Positions 5,433 through 12,800 of a DNA stretch of 15,240 bases are shown piece after piece. Position 1 is the first letter of the stretch, and every line of letters starts with the position of its first letter. The notes beneath the pieces are model-generated. The model saw only the letters and a program-made list of their open reading frames with translations, did no database searches and had not been told where the DNA came from. Made by a program: the position numbers and the translations under genes. Source of the stretch: Chloroflexota bacterium (GTDB taxonomy: Bacteria; Chloroflexota; Dehalococcoidia; Lucifugimonadales; VGZR01); the NCBI GenBank assembly GCA_027625225.1, contig JAQBWG010000019.1, positions 1-15,240 of the forward strand. Direction: 5' to 3'.

Positions 5433-6461
5433 CTATTCGTCCTTGGATTCTTCTTCGCCTTCCGCTGGTTCTCCAGTATCTTCGCCGGCGTCTTCCGGCA
5501 GGAGGTCCATTTCGGCAAGGCGGTCATACAATTCGGTCATCGACTTTTCACCGAAGTTACGTATCTGAAGAAGCTCAGATTTCTTCATTTCAAGTACCTG
5601 GCCAACTTTATCAATGCCGGCTCTCTTGAGGCAGTTGAGCGTGCGGGACGAGAGGTCGAGCCGCTCAACCGGCAGGTTGTACTGCTCCGGTGAAATCTGG
5701 AGGGCGATAGGGGTTATCTCCTCGCCATCTTCGCCCGTTTGGGTGGCGTTGAAAAGGAAGAAGTGTTTAATCAGGTTGCTAGAAGCCTGTTTCATGGCTT
5801 CGACCGGGGTTACGGTTCCGTCGGTCCAGACTTCCAGCACCAGGCGTTCGAAGTCGGTGCGCTGACCCACACGAGTCGGCTGGACGTGGTAGTTAACCTT
5901 ACGGATGGGTGAGAACACGGCATCCACCGGAAGTACGCCAATGGGAAGTCCATCACCTTCGGCAGCTACACGATAGCCGACACCCCGCTCGACATTGAGT
6001 TCGACCGACAGCTTGGCTTCGTTCGAGTCGAGTGTAGCCAGATGCAGGTCAGGGTTGATGATTTGGAAGTCGGAAGAGGCCATGATGTCTCCCGCGCTTA
6101 CTTCGCCAGCGCCGGAGACTTCGAGACGCAGCCGTCCCGGGCGGTCGACTTCGGAACGAAGCCGGATGCCTTTGACGTTAAGCAAGAATTCGGCCACTTC
6201 TTCACGAACGTGCGGAATAGTGGCGTATTCGTGCAGTACGCCGTCTATTTTCACCCAGGTGACGGCGGTGCCGGGCAACGAGCTGTACAAAGCACGGCGC
6301 ATGGGGTTACCCAGCGTCATGCCGAACCCGTTCTCCAGTGGTTCGACGACGAACTTTCCGTACTGTTCGTCGGCTTCTTCTGTCGAAAGCCTAGGATCGG
6401 GAATCGGCTCTTCTTCAGCTTCGATTTCCCTAGAACCTAATGTTTGAAACTCCAATACCAT
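5433..6461 (-). CDS. rpoA: DNA-directed RNA polymerase subunit alpha
   Basis: The 342-residue product is a full alpha subunit. The N-terminal assembly domain (about 33-245) includes FVVEPLENGFGMTLGNPMRR, the dimer-forming motif, and the LPVDAVFSPIRKVNYHV segment. The C-terminal domain (about 262-325) carries SSRTLNCLKRAGI, with Arg273 and Asn276 corresponding to the UP-element DNA contacts Arg265 and Asn268 of E. coli, and LLQIRNFGEKSMTEL. There is an acidic insert at about 14-31 and an acidic tail after residue 325. GGAAGGAG lies nine bases before the ATG. It follows rpsD by 60 bases, a gap that holds a palindrome. Confidence 0.98.
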   Translation of the reverse strand: MVLEFQTLGSREIEAEEEPIPDPRLSTEEADEQYGKFVVEPLENGFGMTLGNPMRRALYSSLPGTAVTWVKIDGVLHEYATIPHVREEVAEFLLNVKGIRLRSEVDRPGRLRLEVSGAGEVSAGDIMASSDFQIINPDLHLATLDSNEAKLSVELNVERGVGYRVAAEGDGLPIGVLPVDAVFSPIRKVNYHVQPTRVGQRTDFERLVLEVWTDGTVTPVEAMKQASSNLIKHFFLFNATQTGEDGEEITPIALQISPEQYNLPVERLDLSSRTLNCLKRAGIDKVGQVLEMKKSELLQIRNFGEKSMTELYDRLAEMDLLPEDAGEDTGEPAEGEEESKDE

Positions 6462-6482
6462 TGACTAAGACTCCTTCCAATC

Positions 6483-6507
6483 CATGCAGCCTGCATGTCA
6501 TCAGGCT
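6483..6507. promoter_or_regulatory. Palindrome and competing hairpin in the rpsD-rpoA gap
   Basis: The 60-base gap contains a 15-base palindrome CATGCAGCCTGCATG (6483-6497) with seven perfect pairs around one base. An overlapping alternative hairpin pairs AGCCTG (6488-6493) with CAGGCT (6502-6507) around an eight-base loop. The two folds cannot form together. No U-run follows, so it is not a terminator. It could be a protein or ribosomal-protein control site, or an mRNA processing site. Confidence 0.3.
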
Positions 6508-6521
6508 ACACATCGCTGCAG

Positions 6522-7151
6522 TTATCGCGAATAGAACTCGACGATTTTGCGCGCGTCTATGCCCGAGTCCAATGCACTTACTTCCGGTTTCGCCAGAATC
6601 TCGCCCTCACCCTTGGCGGCATCTATGCGCAGCCACTCGGGTATGGGGCGTTTGGGGCCGCCTTCGAGGACGACCTCGGCGAACTTGGGAAGGCTTCCAT
6701 CCTTCGGTTTCCAGGCGATGATATCTCCCGGCTTCACGATGTAGGAAGGTATGTCCACCTTCTTGCCGTTGACCGTGAAGTGTCCATGATTCACGAATTG
6801 CCGTGCCTGATTACGGGAGTCGGCGAAGCAAAGCCGGAACACGACGTTGTCGAGACGACTCTCCAGTTCTTGCAACAGCAAGTCACCGGTGACACCTTTT
6901 TGGCTGTGTGCCAGTTCGAAATATTTACGGAACTGGCGTTCCAGCACGCCGTAAATCTGTCGCGCTTTCTGCTTCTCACGCAATCGAAGCGCCCAGTCGG
7001 ACCCTTTACGCCTGCGCGGAATGTTATCTCCGGGCGGTCGCTTGCGCCGATCAACGGCACAACGCGGCGTGTAACAGCGTTCTCCCTTCAGGAAGAGCTT
7101 TTCGCCTGCCCGGCGACATTGACGGCATACTGCATCTGTATATCGAGCCAT
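6522..7151 (-). CDS. rpsD: 30S ribosomal protein uS4, zinc-binding form
   Basis: The 209-residue product is a full uS4, a primary 16S rRNA binder that starts 30S assembly. Cys9, Cys12, Cys26 and Cys31 form the four-cysteine zinc knuckle at the same positions as in Thermus S4, so this is the zinc-containing form. The S4 RNA-binding domain is seen as LESRLDNVVFRLCFADSRNQ and ARQFVNHGHFTVNGKKV, and the C-terminus ends in IVEFYSR. AAGGAA adjoins the ATG, with GGAGA further upstream. It is separated from rpsK by an inserted membrane-protein gene, which is unusual, because rpsK and rpsD are normally adjacent. Confidence 0.97.
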   Translation of the reverse strand: MARYTDAVCRQCRRAGEKLFLKGERCYTPRCAVDRRKRPPGDNIPRRRKGSDWALRLREKQKARQIYGVLERQFRKYFELAHSQKGVTGDLLLQELESRLDNVVFRLCFADSRNQARQFVNHGHFTVNGKKVDIPSYIVKPGDIIAWKPKDGSLPKFAEVVLEGGPKRPIPEWLRIDAAKGEGEILAKPEVSALDSGIDARKIVEFYSR

Positions 7152-7214
7152 TTCCTTTTCGCTTTCGTCTCCTCGTGCCTATTTGTTCAGATAATTAACC
7201 GGTCGTTATTTTCG

Positions 7215-8000
7215 TTATGCTTCCACTAGTTCAAGTCCCAATTCCTGCGACATGATGCCCAGGTCGTAGTCCTCTTTTCGCACCCGCAGGTCGTAATATA
7301 ACAGCGTCCACGCAATCGCGAGTATCGGCGACACTACCGTTCCAGCTGCCAGAATGCCGAAAAACCGGAGAAGCCCGTCTCCCATGGAGTCTGAGCCGGT
7401 TCCAACGACGGTCATTGCAATTAGAAAGGGGGCGATGATTACCAGGGTAAGCCCAATCCCCACTAACAGGAAGGTTATGGTGATGCCGAAGACTCTCCAC
7501 CACTGACCACGAACGAGTTCCTGACTGCGATTCAGAGCAGCGGCATACTTGTGCCCTTCGATGATACTGGCCTGTTGGGCCACCGACCAGTATATGGTGA
7601 ACACCATTCCCACAATGAAGGGAACGATAAGCGGTACTAGGGCGGCTCCCCCAATAAACATCCCCGCGATTGCTACTGTGATCCACAGCAACGACAGCAG
7701 TCTCCATTGTACTCGCTGATAGCATTGGACCACGTCCACTTTGCGCGTTACGTATTGCTGACCGACGGCGTATATGCCGGCCCCGTACACGAGCGCCCCT
7801 AGTAGGATAATCGCTATTGACAGAATGAGGTAGTTCCACCATTCTGTCCCGATTGTCCACCAGAGGATGAACGAGAACGGAATCTGAATAACGACCGCAA
7901 GCAACAGGAAGTCCTTGAGGTGCTTGCCGTAGACCACGAAGGTCTCGTGCAACAACTCTGTCACGTTTCGTTCGGCTAGTTGAGGCAGTGGCCTCTCCAA
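7215..8000 (-). CDS. Multi-pass membrane protein inserted between rpsK and rpsD
   Basis: The 261-residue product has about six hydrophobic segments (roughly 31-50, 57-79, 101-119, 121-139, 170-198 and 211-235) and no signal peptide. Two short motifs, EGHKYAAALNRSQELVRGQWWRV (148-170, split here by its hydrophobic flank) and LLYYDLRVRKEDYDL (233-247), recall the membrane domain of glycerophosphodiester phosphodiesterase-like proteins and related uncharacterised membrane families of Actinobacteria and Chloroflexota. No catalytic domain is present, so no enzymatic function is claimed. TTG at 8000 is the earliest start, because a TGA lies two codons upstream; GTG at 7964 is an alternative. It lies 23 bases after rpsK and 63 before rpsD, on the same strand, so it is very likely cotranscribed with ribosomal genes. 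A role in membrane insertion or lipid handling is only a guess. Confidence 0.85.
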   Translation of the reverse strand: MERPLPQLAERNVTELLHETFVVYGKHLKDFLLLAVVIQIPFSFILWWTIGTEWWNYLILSIAIILLGALVYGAGIYAVGQQYVTRKVDVVQCYQRVQWRLLSLLWITVAIAGMFIGGAALVPLIVPFIVGMVFTIYWSVAQQASIIEGHKYAAALNRSQELVRGQWWRVFGITITFLLVGIGLTLVIIAPFLIAMTVVGTGSDSMGDGLLRFFGILAAGTVVSPILAIAWTLLYYDLRVRKEDYDLGIMSQELGLELVEA

Positions 8001-8023
8001 TCGTCACCCGCATATAAATATCG

Positions 8024-8434
8024 CTATACCCGTCGCTTCTTCTTTGGCCTGCATCCGTTGTGCGGAATCGGGGTTACGTCCCGAATACTGGTTACGAGAA
8101 TCCCGATACCAATGAGTGCGCGAATCGCTCCTTCACGTCCCGCTCCGGAGCCACGCACGAGGACTTCGACCTGACGCAAGCCATGCTCCATAGCCCGACG
8201 AGCCGCGTCCTCGGCCGCGCGCTGAGCAGCAAAGGCGGTAGATTTTCGCGAGCCCTTAAACCCCGACGACCCGGCACTACCCCAACTGAGCACACTGCCG
8301 GTCGAATCAGTAAGGGTTACGATGGTGTTGTTAAATGTGGACTGGATGTACGCACGCCCGACTGGAATTGACTTACGAGCCTTCTTACGCGTCCGCGTCC
8401 TCTTTGTCGTCGTTCCCTGTTTTTCTGTAGTCAT
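8024..8434 (-). CDS. rpsK: 30S ribosomal protein uS11
   Basis: From the ATG at 8434 the product has 136 residues and matches uS11, a platform protein near the mRNA exit. Motifs are RAYIQSTFNNTIVTLTD, the GFKGSRKSTAFAAQ loop, VRGSGAGREGAIRAL, and the C-terminal SIRDVTPIPHNGCRPKKKRRV. An in-frame TTG at 8455 would add seven residues; GGAAGG about ten bases before the ATG and the family alignment favour 8434. It follows rpsM by 31 bases. Confidence 0.97.
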   Translation of the reverse strand: MTTEKQGTTTKRTRTRKKARKSIPVGRAYIQSTFNNTIVTLTDSTGSVLSWGSAGSSGFKGSRKSTAFAAQRAAEDAARRAMEHGLRQVEVLVRGSGAGREGAIRALIGIGILVTSIRDVTPIPHNGCRPKKKRRV

Positions 8435-8465
8435 TCGTCCTACGCCTTCCTTCAATCAGGCCTGA

Positions 8466-8849
8466 TTACTTCTTAGCTACCACGCGGCCACGTCCGGCCA
8501 CTGTCTTGCGGCCGCTCCGCTTGGTGCGGGCATTGGTACGGGTTCGCTGACCGCGCACTGGCAGTGAGCGGCGGTGCCGTACGCCGCGATAGCTCCCGAT
8601 ATCCATAAGCCTTCGTATGTTCAGGTTTACCTCACGCCGGAGGTCGCCTTCGGTGACGATGTTTTTGTCCACAATCTCGCGGATACGGGTCAATTCGGCT
8701 TCAGTGATGTCCTTGACACGCGGATTGTTGTCAATACCAGCCTGGTCAAGTACATCCTTAGCCTTCACAGGCCCGATGCCGTAAATATGTGTCAGCGCTA
8801 TTTCGACGCGCTTGTTATCCGGGATGTTGACGCCAGAAACGATAGCCAT
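8466..8849 (-). CDS. rpsM: 30S ribosomal protein uS13
   Basis: The 127-residue product is a full uS13, which lies in the 30S head and contacts tRNA and the 50S subunit. It has VNIPDNKRVEIALTHIYGIG at the N-terminus, the helix-turn region with LTRIREIVD, and the conserved SYRGVRHRRSLPVRGQRTRT NARTKR segment before a basic tail. It starts with ATG two bases after the rpmJ stop, so translation is probably coupled. It opens the alpha-operon part of the block. Confidence 0.97.
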   Translation of the reverse strand: MAIVSGVNIPDNKRVEIALTHIYGIGPVKAKDVLDQAGIDNNPRVKDITEAELTRIREIVDKNIVTEGDLRREVNLNIRRLMDIGSYRGVRHRRSLPVRGQRTRTNARTKRSGRKTVAGRGRVVAKK

Positions 8850-8851
8850 TG

Positions 8852-8965
8852 TTATCCCTGCCTCTGCTTATGCCTTAGTGTTGTGCAAATAATCCGTACC
8901 CTGCCCTTCCGGCGAATAACCCGGCACCTTGCACATCTTACTTTTACTGACGCTGATACTTTCAT
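8852..8965 (-). CDS. rpmJ: 50S ribosomal protein bL36, zinc-binding form
   Basis: The product is a 37-residue protein beginning MKVSASVKVRCARC and ending TLRHKQRQG, the normal bL36 length. Cys11, Cys14, Cys27 and His32 give the zinc ribbon of the C+ form, and the central RVIRRKGRVRIIC is characteristic. AGGGTGA lies just upstream of the ATG. It sits between infA and rpsM, the standard place. With the zinc forms of S4 and S14 this shows that the organism keeps zinc-type paralogues in its main operon. Confidence 0.95.
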   Translation of the reverse strand: MKVSASVKVRCARCRVIRRKGRVRIICTTLRHKQRQG

Positions 8966-9008
8966 AGTTTCACCCTATTTTCTCGGCCTTCATATAGTCC
9001 GAAGGCGT

Positions 9009-9233
9009 TTATCGGAAACGATAGGTAATCCTCCCTCGTGTTAAGTCGTATGGAGATAACTCCACCAGCACCCGATCACCGGGAAGTACCCGAATAAAAT
9101 TCTTGCGTATTTTGCCGGATATATAGGTCATGACTTCATGCCCGTTTGCCAGTTCAACCCGAAAGGAGGCGTTAGGTAAGGATTCAGTAACCACGCCTTC
9201 AACTTCGATAGTGTCTTTCTTATTTTTTGCCAT
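9009..9233 (-). CDS. infA: Translation initiation factor IF-1
   Basis: The 74-residue product is a full IF-1, a single OB-fold protein that occupies the ribosomal A site during initiation. Motifs are IEVEGVVTESLPNASFRVELANGH, YISGKIRKNFIRVLPGDRVLVELSPYDL and the final GRITYRFR. It starts with ATG five bases after the map stop. It lies 43 bases before rpmJ. The map-infA-rpmJ order is typical of Gram-positive-like genomes. Confidence 0.97.
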   Translation of the reverse strand: MAKNKKDTIEVEGVVTESLPNASFRVELANGHEVMTYISGKIRKNFIRVLPGDRVLVELSPYDLTRGRITYRFR

Positions 9234-9238
9234 GCGTC

Positions 9239-9970
9239 CTAGTTATTCCGTTCGCTTTCCGTAAAAACCTCTACTCCGTTCTCCGTGATACCTACCGTAT
9301 CCTCAAAGTGCGCTGACAGAGCACCGTCTTCGGTCACTACTGTCCAGCCGTCGTCCAATTGTCTCGTCTTCCACGTGCCCACGTTAAGCATGGGTTCGAT
9401 TGCAATGGCCATACCCGTCTTGAGCAGTGGCCCGCGTCCCGGAGTCCCATAGTTCGGCACCTGTGGCTCTTCATGTAAGGCACGTCCTATGCCGTGCCCC
9501 ACATACTGCCTGACAACACCATAACCTTTATGCTCAGCATACGCCTGCACTGCAGCAGATATATCGCCTATCCGAGCACCTTCTTTAACCTGTTCGATCC
9601 CCTTTTGCAAAGCTTCATGCGTCGCATCTATAAGTGCCTGTGCTTCAGGTGATATGACACCGACGCCGATGGTAAAAGCGCTATCCGCATAGAATCCACC
9701 GACTATCGCCCCAAAATCAACGCTCAAGATGTCGCCATTTTTGACCGCCCTGTCTCCTGGAATTCCATGAACGATTTCTTCGTTGATGGAAGTGCACACA
9801 GTTGCGGGAAAACCGTACAATCCCTTAAACGCGGGGACCGCCCCTTGTTTTCTTATTTCTTCTTCCGCTATTCGGTCCAACTCTCTTGTAGTTATTCCTG
9901 GCTTAATAGCTTGAGCTACTGCGGCCTTCGCCCCCGCCACGACCTTTCCGGCCTGCCGCATCAATTCCAT
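9239..9970 (-). CDS. map: Methionine aminopeptidase type I, start uncertain
   Basis: The enzyme removes the initiator methionine from new proteins using a dinuclear metal site. From the first ATG the 243-residue product has all five ligands: Asp85, Asp96, His159, Glu192 and Glu223, plus His69. Their spacing equals that of E. coli Map (Asp97, Asp108, His171, Glu204, Glu235) with a constant offset of 12, so about 12 N-terminal residues are missing. The in-frame codons upstream of the ATG read GITIKSPRE, exactly the family's N-terminus. No ATG, GTG or TTG exists in that extension before the in-frame TAG at 10070-10072. Start candidates are therefore the ATG at 9970, or a rare codon such as ATA at 9994 or ATC at 10036, the latter eight bases after AAAGGG. 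Confidence 0.93.
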   Translation of the reverse strand: MELMRQAGKVVAGAKAAVAQAIKPGITTRELDRIAEEEIRKQGAVPAFKGLYGFPATVCTSINEEIVHGIPGDRAVKNGDILSVDFGAIVGGFYADSAFTIGVGVISPEAQALIDATHEALQKGIEQVKEGARIGDISAAVQAYAEHKGYGVVRQYVGHGIGRALHEEPQVPNYGTPGRGPLLKTGMAIAIEPMLNVGTWKTRQLDDGWTVVTEDGALSAHFEDTVGITENGVEVFTESERNN

Positions 9971-10071
9971 TTCCCGTGGAGACTTAATCGTTATACCCGT
10001 TGCTTGAAGGGCGGGTAACCCTGCGCTCTGATTGATGTTCTTTACCCTTTCGATTTCCGTTACATCTTCCT

Positions 10072-10103
10072 ATTATAGAAAACCATTCACGATATGTTTT
10101 CAA
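10072..10103 (-). promoter_or_regulatory. Possible internal promoter upstream of map
   Basis: The 146-base gap between adk and map holds, on the minus strand, a perfect TATAAT at 10077-10072 and TTGAAA (five of six) at 10103-10098. The spacer is 20 bases, longer than the optimal 17, so activity may be low or depend on a factor. It would drive map, infA and the downstream alpha operon, giving a leader of about 95 nt to the ATG at 9970. Confidence 0.4.
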
Positions 10104-10116
10104 GGTTGCCCTTACC

Positions 10117-10758
10117 TTATGCCGCAACCAATCTGGCCAGTGCCTGACCTACATCCTCTATTGAGCGATTCCCGTCAACTTCTTCCAGAAGGCCGCGGCT
10201 CCTGTAGTAGTCCGCGAGAGGCTCGGTTTCGTTAGTGTAAACTTCGAGGCGCTTACGAACAGCTTCCGGTTTGTCATCCTCACGCTGATAGAGTTGCCCG
10301 CCGCACTTGTCGCATTTGCCTTCTTTCTTTGGCTGCGAATCCCGTATGTTGTACGGGGTTTGACATGAACGGCAAATCATTCGTCCGCTCAAACGTACTA
10401 CCAAGTCCTCCCGAGGGACCATTATGTAAAGAACCTTATCAATGCCGCCTTTCTCCGCCAAAGCCTGATCCAGCGCCGTTGCCTGGCCAAGTGTTCGCGG
10501 GAAGCCATCAAGCACAAACCCTTTGGCCTGCTCCGGTGCATTTACCCAGTTCATTACCATCTTAATGGTAACGTCGTCCGGCACCAATGCCCCTCTACCC
10601 ATATACGACTTGGCCAATACTCCCAACTCGGTATTCTTTTGAGTATGCTCACGGAACAGGTCACCGGAGGAAACACGACTCACCTTCAGGTGTTTCGCCA
10701 ATCGCTCCACCTGTGTCCCTTTTCCTGCCCCGGGAGGCCCGAGAAGAATAACCCGCAT
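10117..10758 (-). CDS. adk: Adenylate kinase with zinc-binding lid
   Basis: Adenylate kinase interconverts ATP + AMP and 2 ADP. The 213-residue product has the P-loop GPPGAGKGT (7-15), the NMP-binding region (SSGDLFREH), the DGFPRT motif at 84-89, and a long-form lid in which Cys129, Cys132, Cys149 and Cys152 form the zinc site seen in Gram-positive enzymes. AGGAG lies four bases before the ATG. It follows secY by 60 bases, a gap that includes a weak hairpin, and precedes map by 146 bases. Confidence 0.97.
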   Translation of the reverse strand: MRVILLGPPGAGKGTQVERLAKHLKVSRVSSGDLFREHTQKNTELGVLAKSYMGRGALVPDDVTIKMVMNWVNAPEQAKGFVLDGFPRTLGQATALDQALAEKGGIDKVLYIMVPREDLVVRLSGRMICRSCQTPYNIRDSQPKKEGKCDKCGGQLYQREDDKPEAVRKRLEVYTNETEPLADYYRSRGLLEEVDGNRSIEDVGQALARLVAA

Positions 10759-10794
10759 TTTTCTCCTAACTGGTTGGTGATTACGTCATCCAAA

Positions 10795-10824
10795 AAGTAA
10801 CGACGGCCGTTAAGTCAGTTACTT
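10795..10824 (-). terminator. Weak hairpin with T-run between secY and adk
   Basis: On the minus strand AAGTAAC (10824-10818, overlapping the secY stop codon) pairs with GTTACTT (10801-10795). An inner GAC/GTC extends the stem after a one-base bulge, and TTT then GG follows the stem. The stem is AU-rich, so it may be a leaky attenuator or an mRNA 3'-end stabiliser rather than a full terminator. Confidence 0.3.
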
Positions 10825-12144
10825 GATAAAGCCCTCGTAGTTGCGCATAAGCAGCTGCGATTCCAGTTGGCGCATAGTATCCAATCCTACGCCAACCACG
10901 ATGAGCAGGGCTGTACCACTAAGTGTTAATGCACGAATATCCGTAAATTGAGTTACGAAATACGGTATGACGGCAATAAATGCCAGGAATATCGCGCCGC
11001 CCCAAGTGATTCGCAAAATAAGTTTGTTCAGGTAGTCTTGCGTCGGTTTACCCGGCCGGATACCCGGTATAAACCCACCATTCCGCTGGAGGTTGCCCGC
11101 CAAATCTTGCTGCTGAAACGTGACGAGTGTGTAGAAGAACGTGAACAAAAACGTGAGGATGCCCACCGCTATCCAGTACGCATAGTGCTCTCCACCGAAT
11201 AAACGTGCAATCGTAGCGAAGAATCCCCGGCCAGTCTCCGGGTCTGCGAAGAAGCTGGCAATAGTTGCAGGAAGGATGACGATGGAGAAGGCGAAGATAA
11301 GCGGGATCATACCTGCGGAGTTAACACGCAACGGAAGGAACGTCGAGCCAGTTTGCCGCTGCATTCGTCCACCGCGGAAGATACTCCGTCCATATTGCAC
11401 CGGGACGCGACGCTGAGCTTCCGTAAACAACACAATCAAGTAAACGATGCCGAAAGCGATGATAGCTAATAACAGCAAACCCCCAAGGGCGTCTCGCTCC
11501 AGGAATCCCTGGCCCAGCAACGAGGGTAAACTGGCAACGATGCCGCCAAAGATGATGAGCGAAAGTCCGTTGCCCAAACCACGCTCGGTGATAAGCTCAC
11601 CAAGCCAGACCAGGAACATGGTACCGGCTATCAAGGAGAATATCGTGGCGAGCGATGCCAAGTTAAAACCTAGATCTAGTCCGGGAAGAACGCCGCTCTG
11701 TTGCAAGAGGGTTAGCTGTCCCCAACCCTGCAAGGCGGCGATAGGAACCGTGAGGTAGTGCGTAATCTGATTGATGCGTTGCCGGCCTGACTCCCCTTCT
11801 TGGGAGAGCGCCTTAAGCGACGGTACCACCGGTGTCAGTATTTGCATGACGATGGACGCGGTGATATAGGGGTATACGCCAAGGGCAGCAACGCTCAGGT
11901 TTGCCAACGCACCGCCGCTGAACAGGTTGAAGAATCCAAGCAACTGATTGTTGTCAAATGCCTGTGATAGCGCTTGGAAATCCACTCCGGGAATTGGCAC
12001 GTGCGAGACGAAGCGGAATACCACCAACATCGCCAGTGTAAACAGGATTTTTGCACGCAGGTCAGGAACCCGCATGGCGTCGATCATCGACTGAATAAGC
12101 CGAGGTCGGGAAGACTCCTGCTTCGCTGCCTGGGACTGACGCAC
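10819..12144 (-). CDS. secY: Preprotein translocase subunit SecY
   Basis: SecY is the channel subunit of the Sec translocon in the cytoplasmic membrane. The 441-residue product has the expected ten hydrophobic helices and hallmark segments: RVPDLRAKILFTL (25-37), SVAALGVYPYITASIVMQIL (84-103), LITERGLGNG (184-193), the cytoplasmic loop GFIPGIRPGKPT (357-368), and the C-terminal SQLLMRNYEGFIK. The start is GTG, overlapping the rplO stop by one base (TAGTG). An in-frame ATG at 12087 would give a start nearer the family's usual one, so the first 19 residues are uncertain. Placement after rplO is universal in spc operons. Confidence 0.97.
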   Translation of the reverse strand: MRQSQAAKQESSRPRLIQSMIDAMRVPDLRAKILFTLAMLVVFRFVSHVPIPGVDFQALSQAFDNNQLLGFFNLFSGGALANLSVAALGVYPYITASIVMQILTPVVPSLKALSQEGESGRQRINQITHYLTVPIAALQGWGQLTLLQQSGVLPGLDLGFNLASLATIFSLIAGTMFLVWLGELITERGLGNGLSLIIFGGIVASLPSLLGQGFLERDALGGLLLLAIIAFGIVYLIVLFTEAQRRVPVQYGRSIFRGGRMQRQTGSTFLPLRVNSAGMIPLIFAFSIVILPATIASFFADPETGRGFFATIARLFGGEHYAYWIAVGILTFLFTFFYTLVTFQQQDLAGNLQRNGGFIPGIRPGKPTQDYLNKLILRITWGGAIFLAFIAVIPYFVTQFTDIRALTLSGTALLIVVGVGLDTMRQLESQLLMRNYEGFIK

Positions 12145-12596
12145 TAGCTCAGCTCCTTGACAGTCCCACCGGCGGCCTCAATCTTTTGACGAGCCTCTTT
12201 AGAGAACTTGTGCGCTGATATTTTCAACGCAACCGCCAGTTCGCCCCTGGCAAGAACCTTGATGCGGGCATCCGTTTTCTTGATGATGCGTGCCTCGACC
12301 AATTTTTCGGGAGTGACTTCACTATCGGCAGGGAATATAGCCAGCCGATCGAGATTGATTGGTTCATATTCCTTACGAAAGATATTGGTGAAGCCGCGGA
12401 TGGATGGCAGAGATTTAATTAAAGGAAGCTGACCACCTTCAAAGCCAGGTCGCACACCGCCACCGGTGCGTGCCTTTTGCCCCTTCATACCCTTACCCGA
12501 ATAGCTACCGTTGCCGCTGCTGTCGCCGCGTCCTACGCGCTTACGGGCTTTGCGTGCCCCTTTGGGAGGGCGTAGTTCGTGAAGTTCAATGCTCAC
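12144..12596 (-). CDS. rplO: 50S ribosomal protein uL15
   Basis: The 150-residue product is a full uL15. Its N-terminal half is the basic, glycine-rich extended arm (RKRVGRGDSSGNGSYSGKGM, then KGQKARTGGGVRPGFEGGQ) that threads into 23S rRNA, followed by LPLIKSLPSIRGFTN and a globular C-terminal domain ending KIEAAGGTVKEL. It starts with GTG, overlapping the rpmD stop by one base, and its own stop overlaps the secY GTG by one base. Confidence 0.97.
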   Translation of the reverse strand: MSIELHELRPPKGARKARKRVGRGDSSGNGSYSGKGMKGQKARTGGGVRPGFEGGQLPLIKSLPSIRGFTNIFRKEYEPINLDRLAIFPADSEVTPEKLVEARIIKKTDARIKVLARGELAVALKISAHKFSKEARQKIEAAGGTVKELS

Positions 12597-12781
12597 TATT
12601 TGTTTACCTCTTCGACTTCAACCAGATGCTGCACATGATGAAGCATGCCGCGAATCACAGGATTGTCATCATGAATCACCGTCTGATGCAAACGCCTCAA
12701 ACCTAGACTAGCGATAGTACGTCGCTGATCATATTTATAGCCAATGGTGCTCTTTTTCCAAGTCACTGCAATCTTCGCCAT
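12596..12781 (-). CDS. rpmD: 50S ribosomal protein uL30
   Basis: The 61-residue product matches bacterial uL30: KIAVTWKKSTIGYKYDQRRT, SLGLRRLHQTVIHDDNPVIR and a short helical C-terminus ending LVEVEEVNK. Length and the GL-R-L-hydrophobic motif are standard. It lies 19 bases after rpsE, starts with ATG, and its stop overlaps the rplO start (TAGTG). Confidence 0.96.
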   Translation of the reverse strand: MAKIAVTWKKSTIGYKYDQRRTIASLGLRRLHQTVIHDDNPVIRGMLHHVQHLVEVEEVNK

Positions 12782-12800
12782 GTAACTTACCTAACCGTAC

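Noticed and set aside
6495..7229. 244-codon plus-strand frame opposite rpsD
   Set aside because: Fully antisense to a conserved ribosomal gene; no independent motif or ribosome site.
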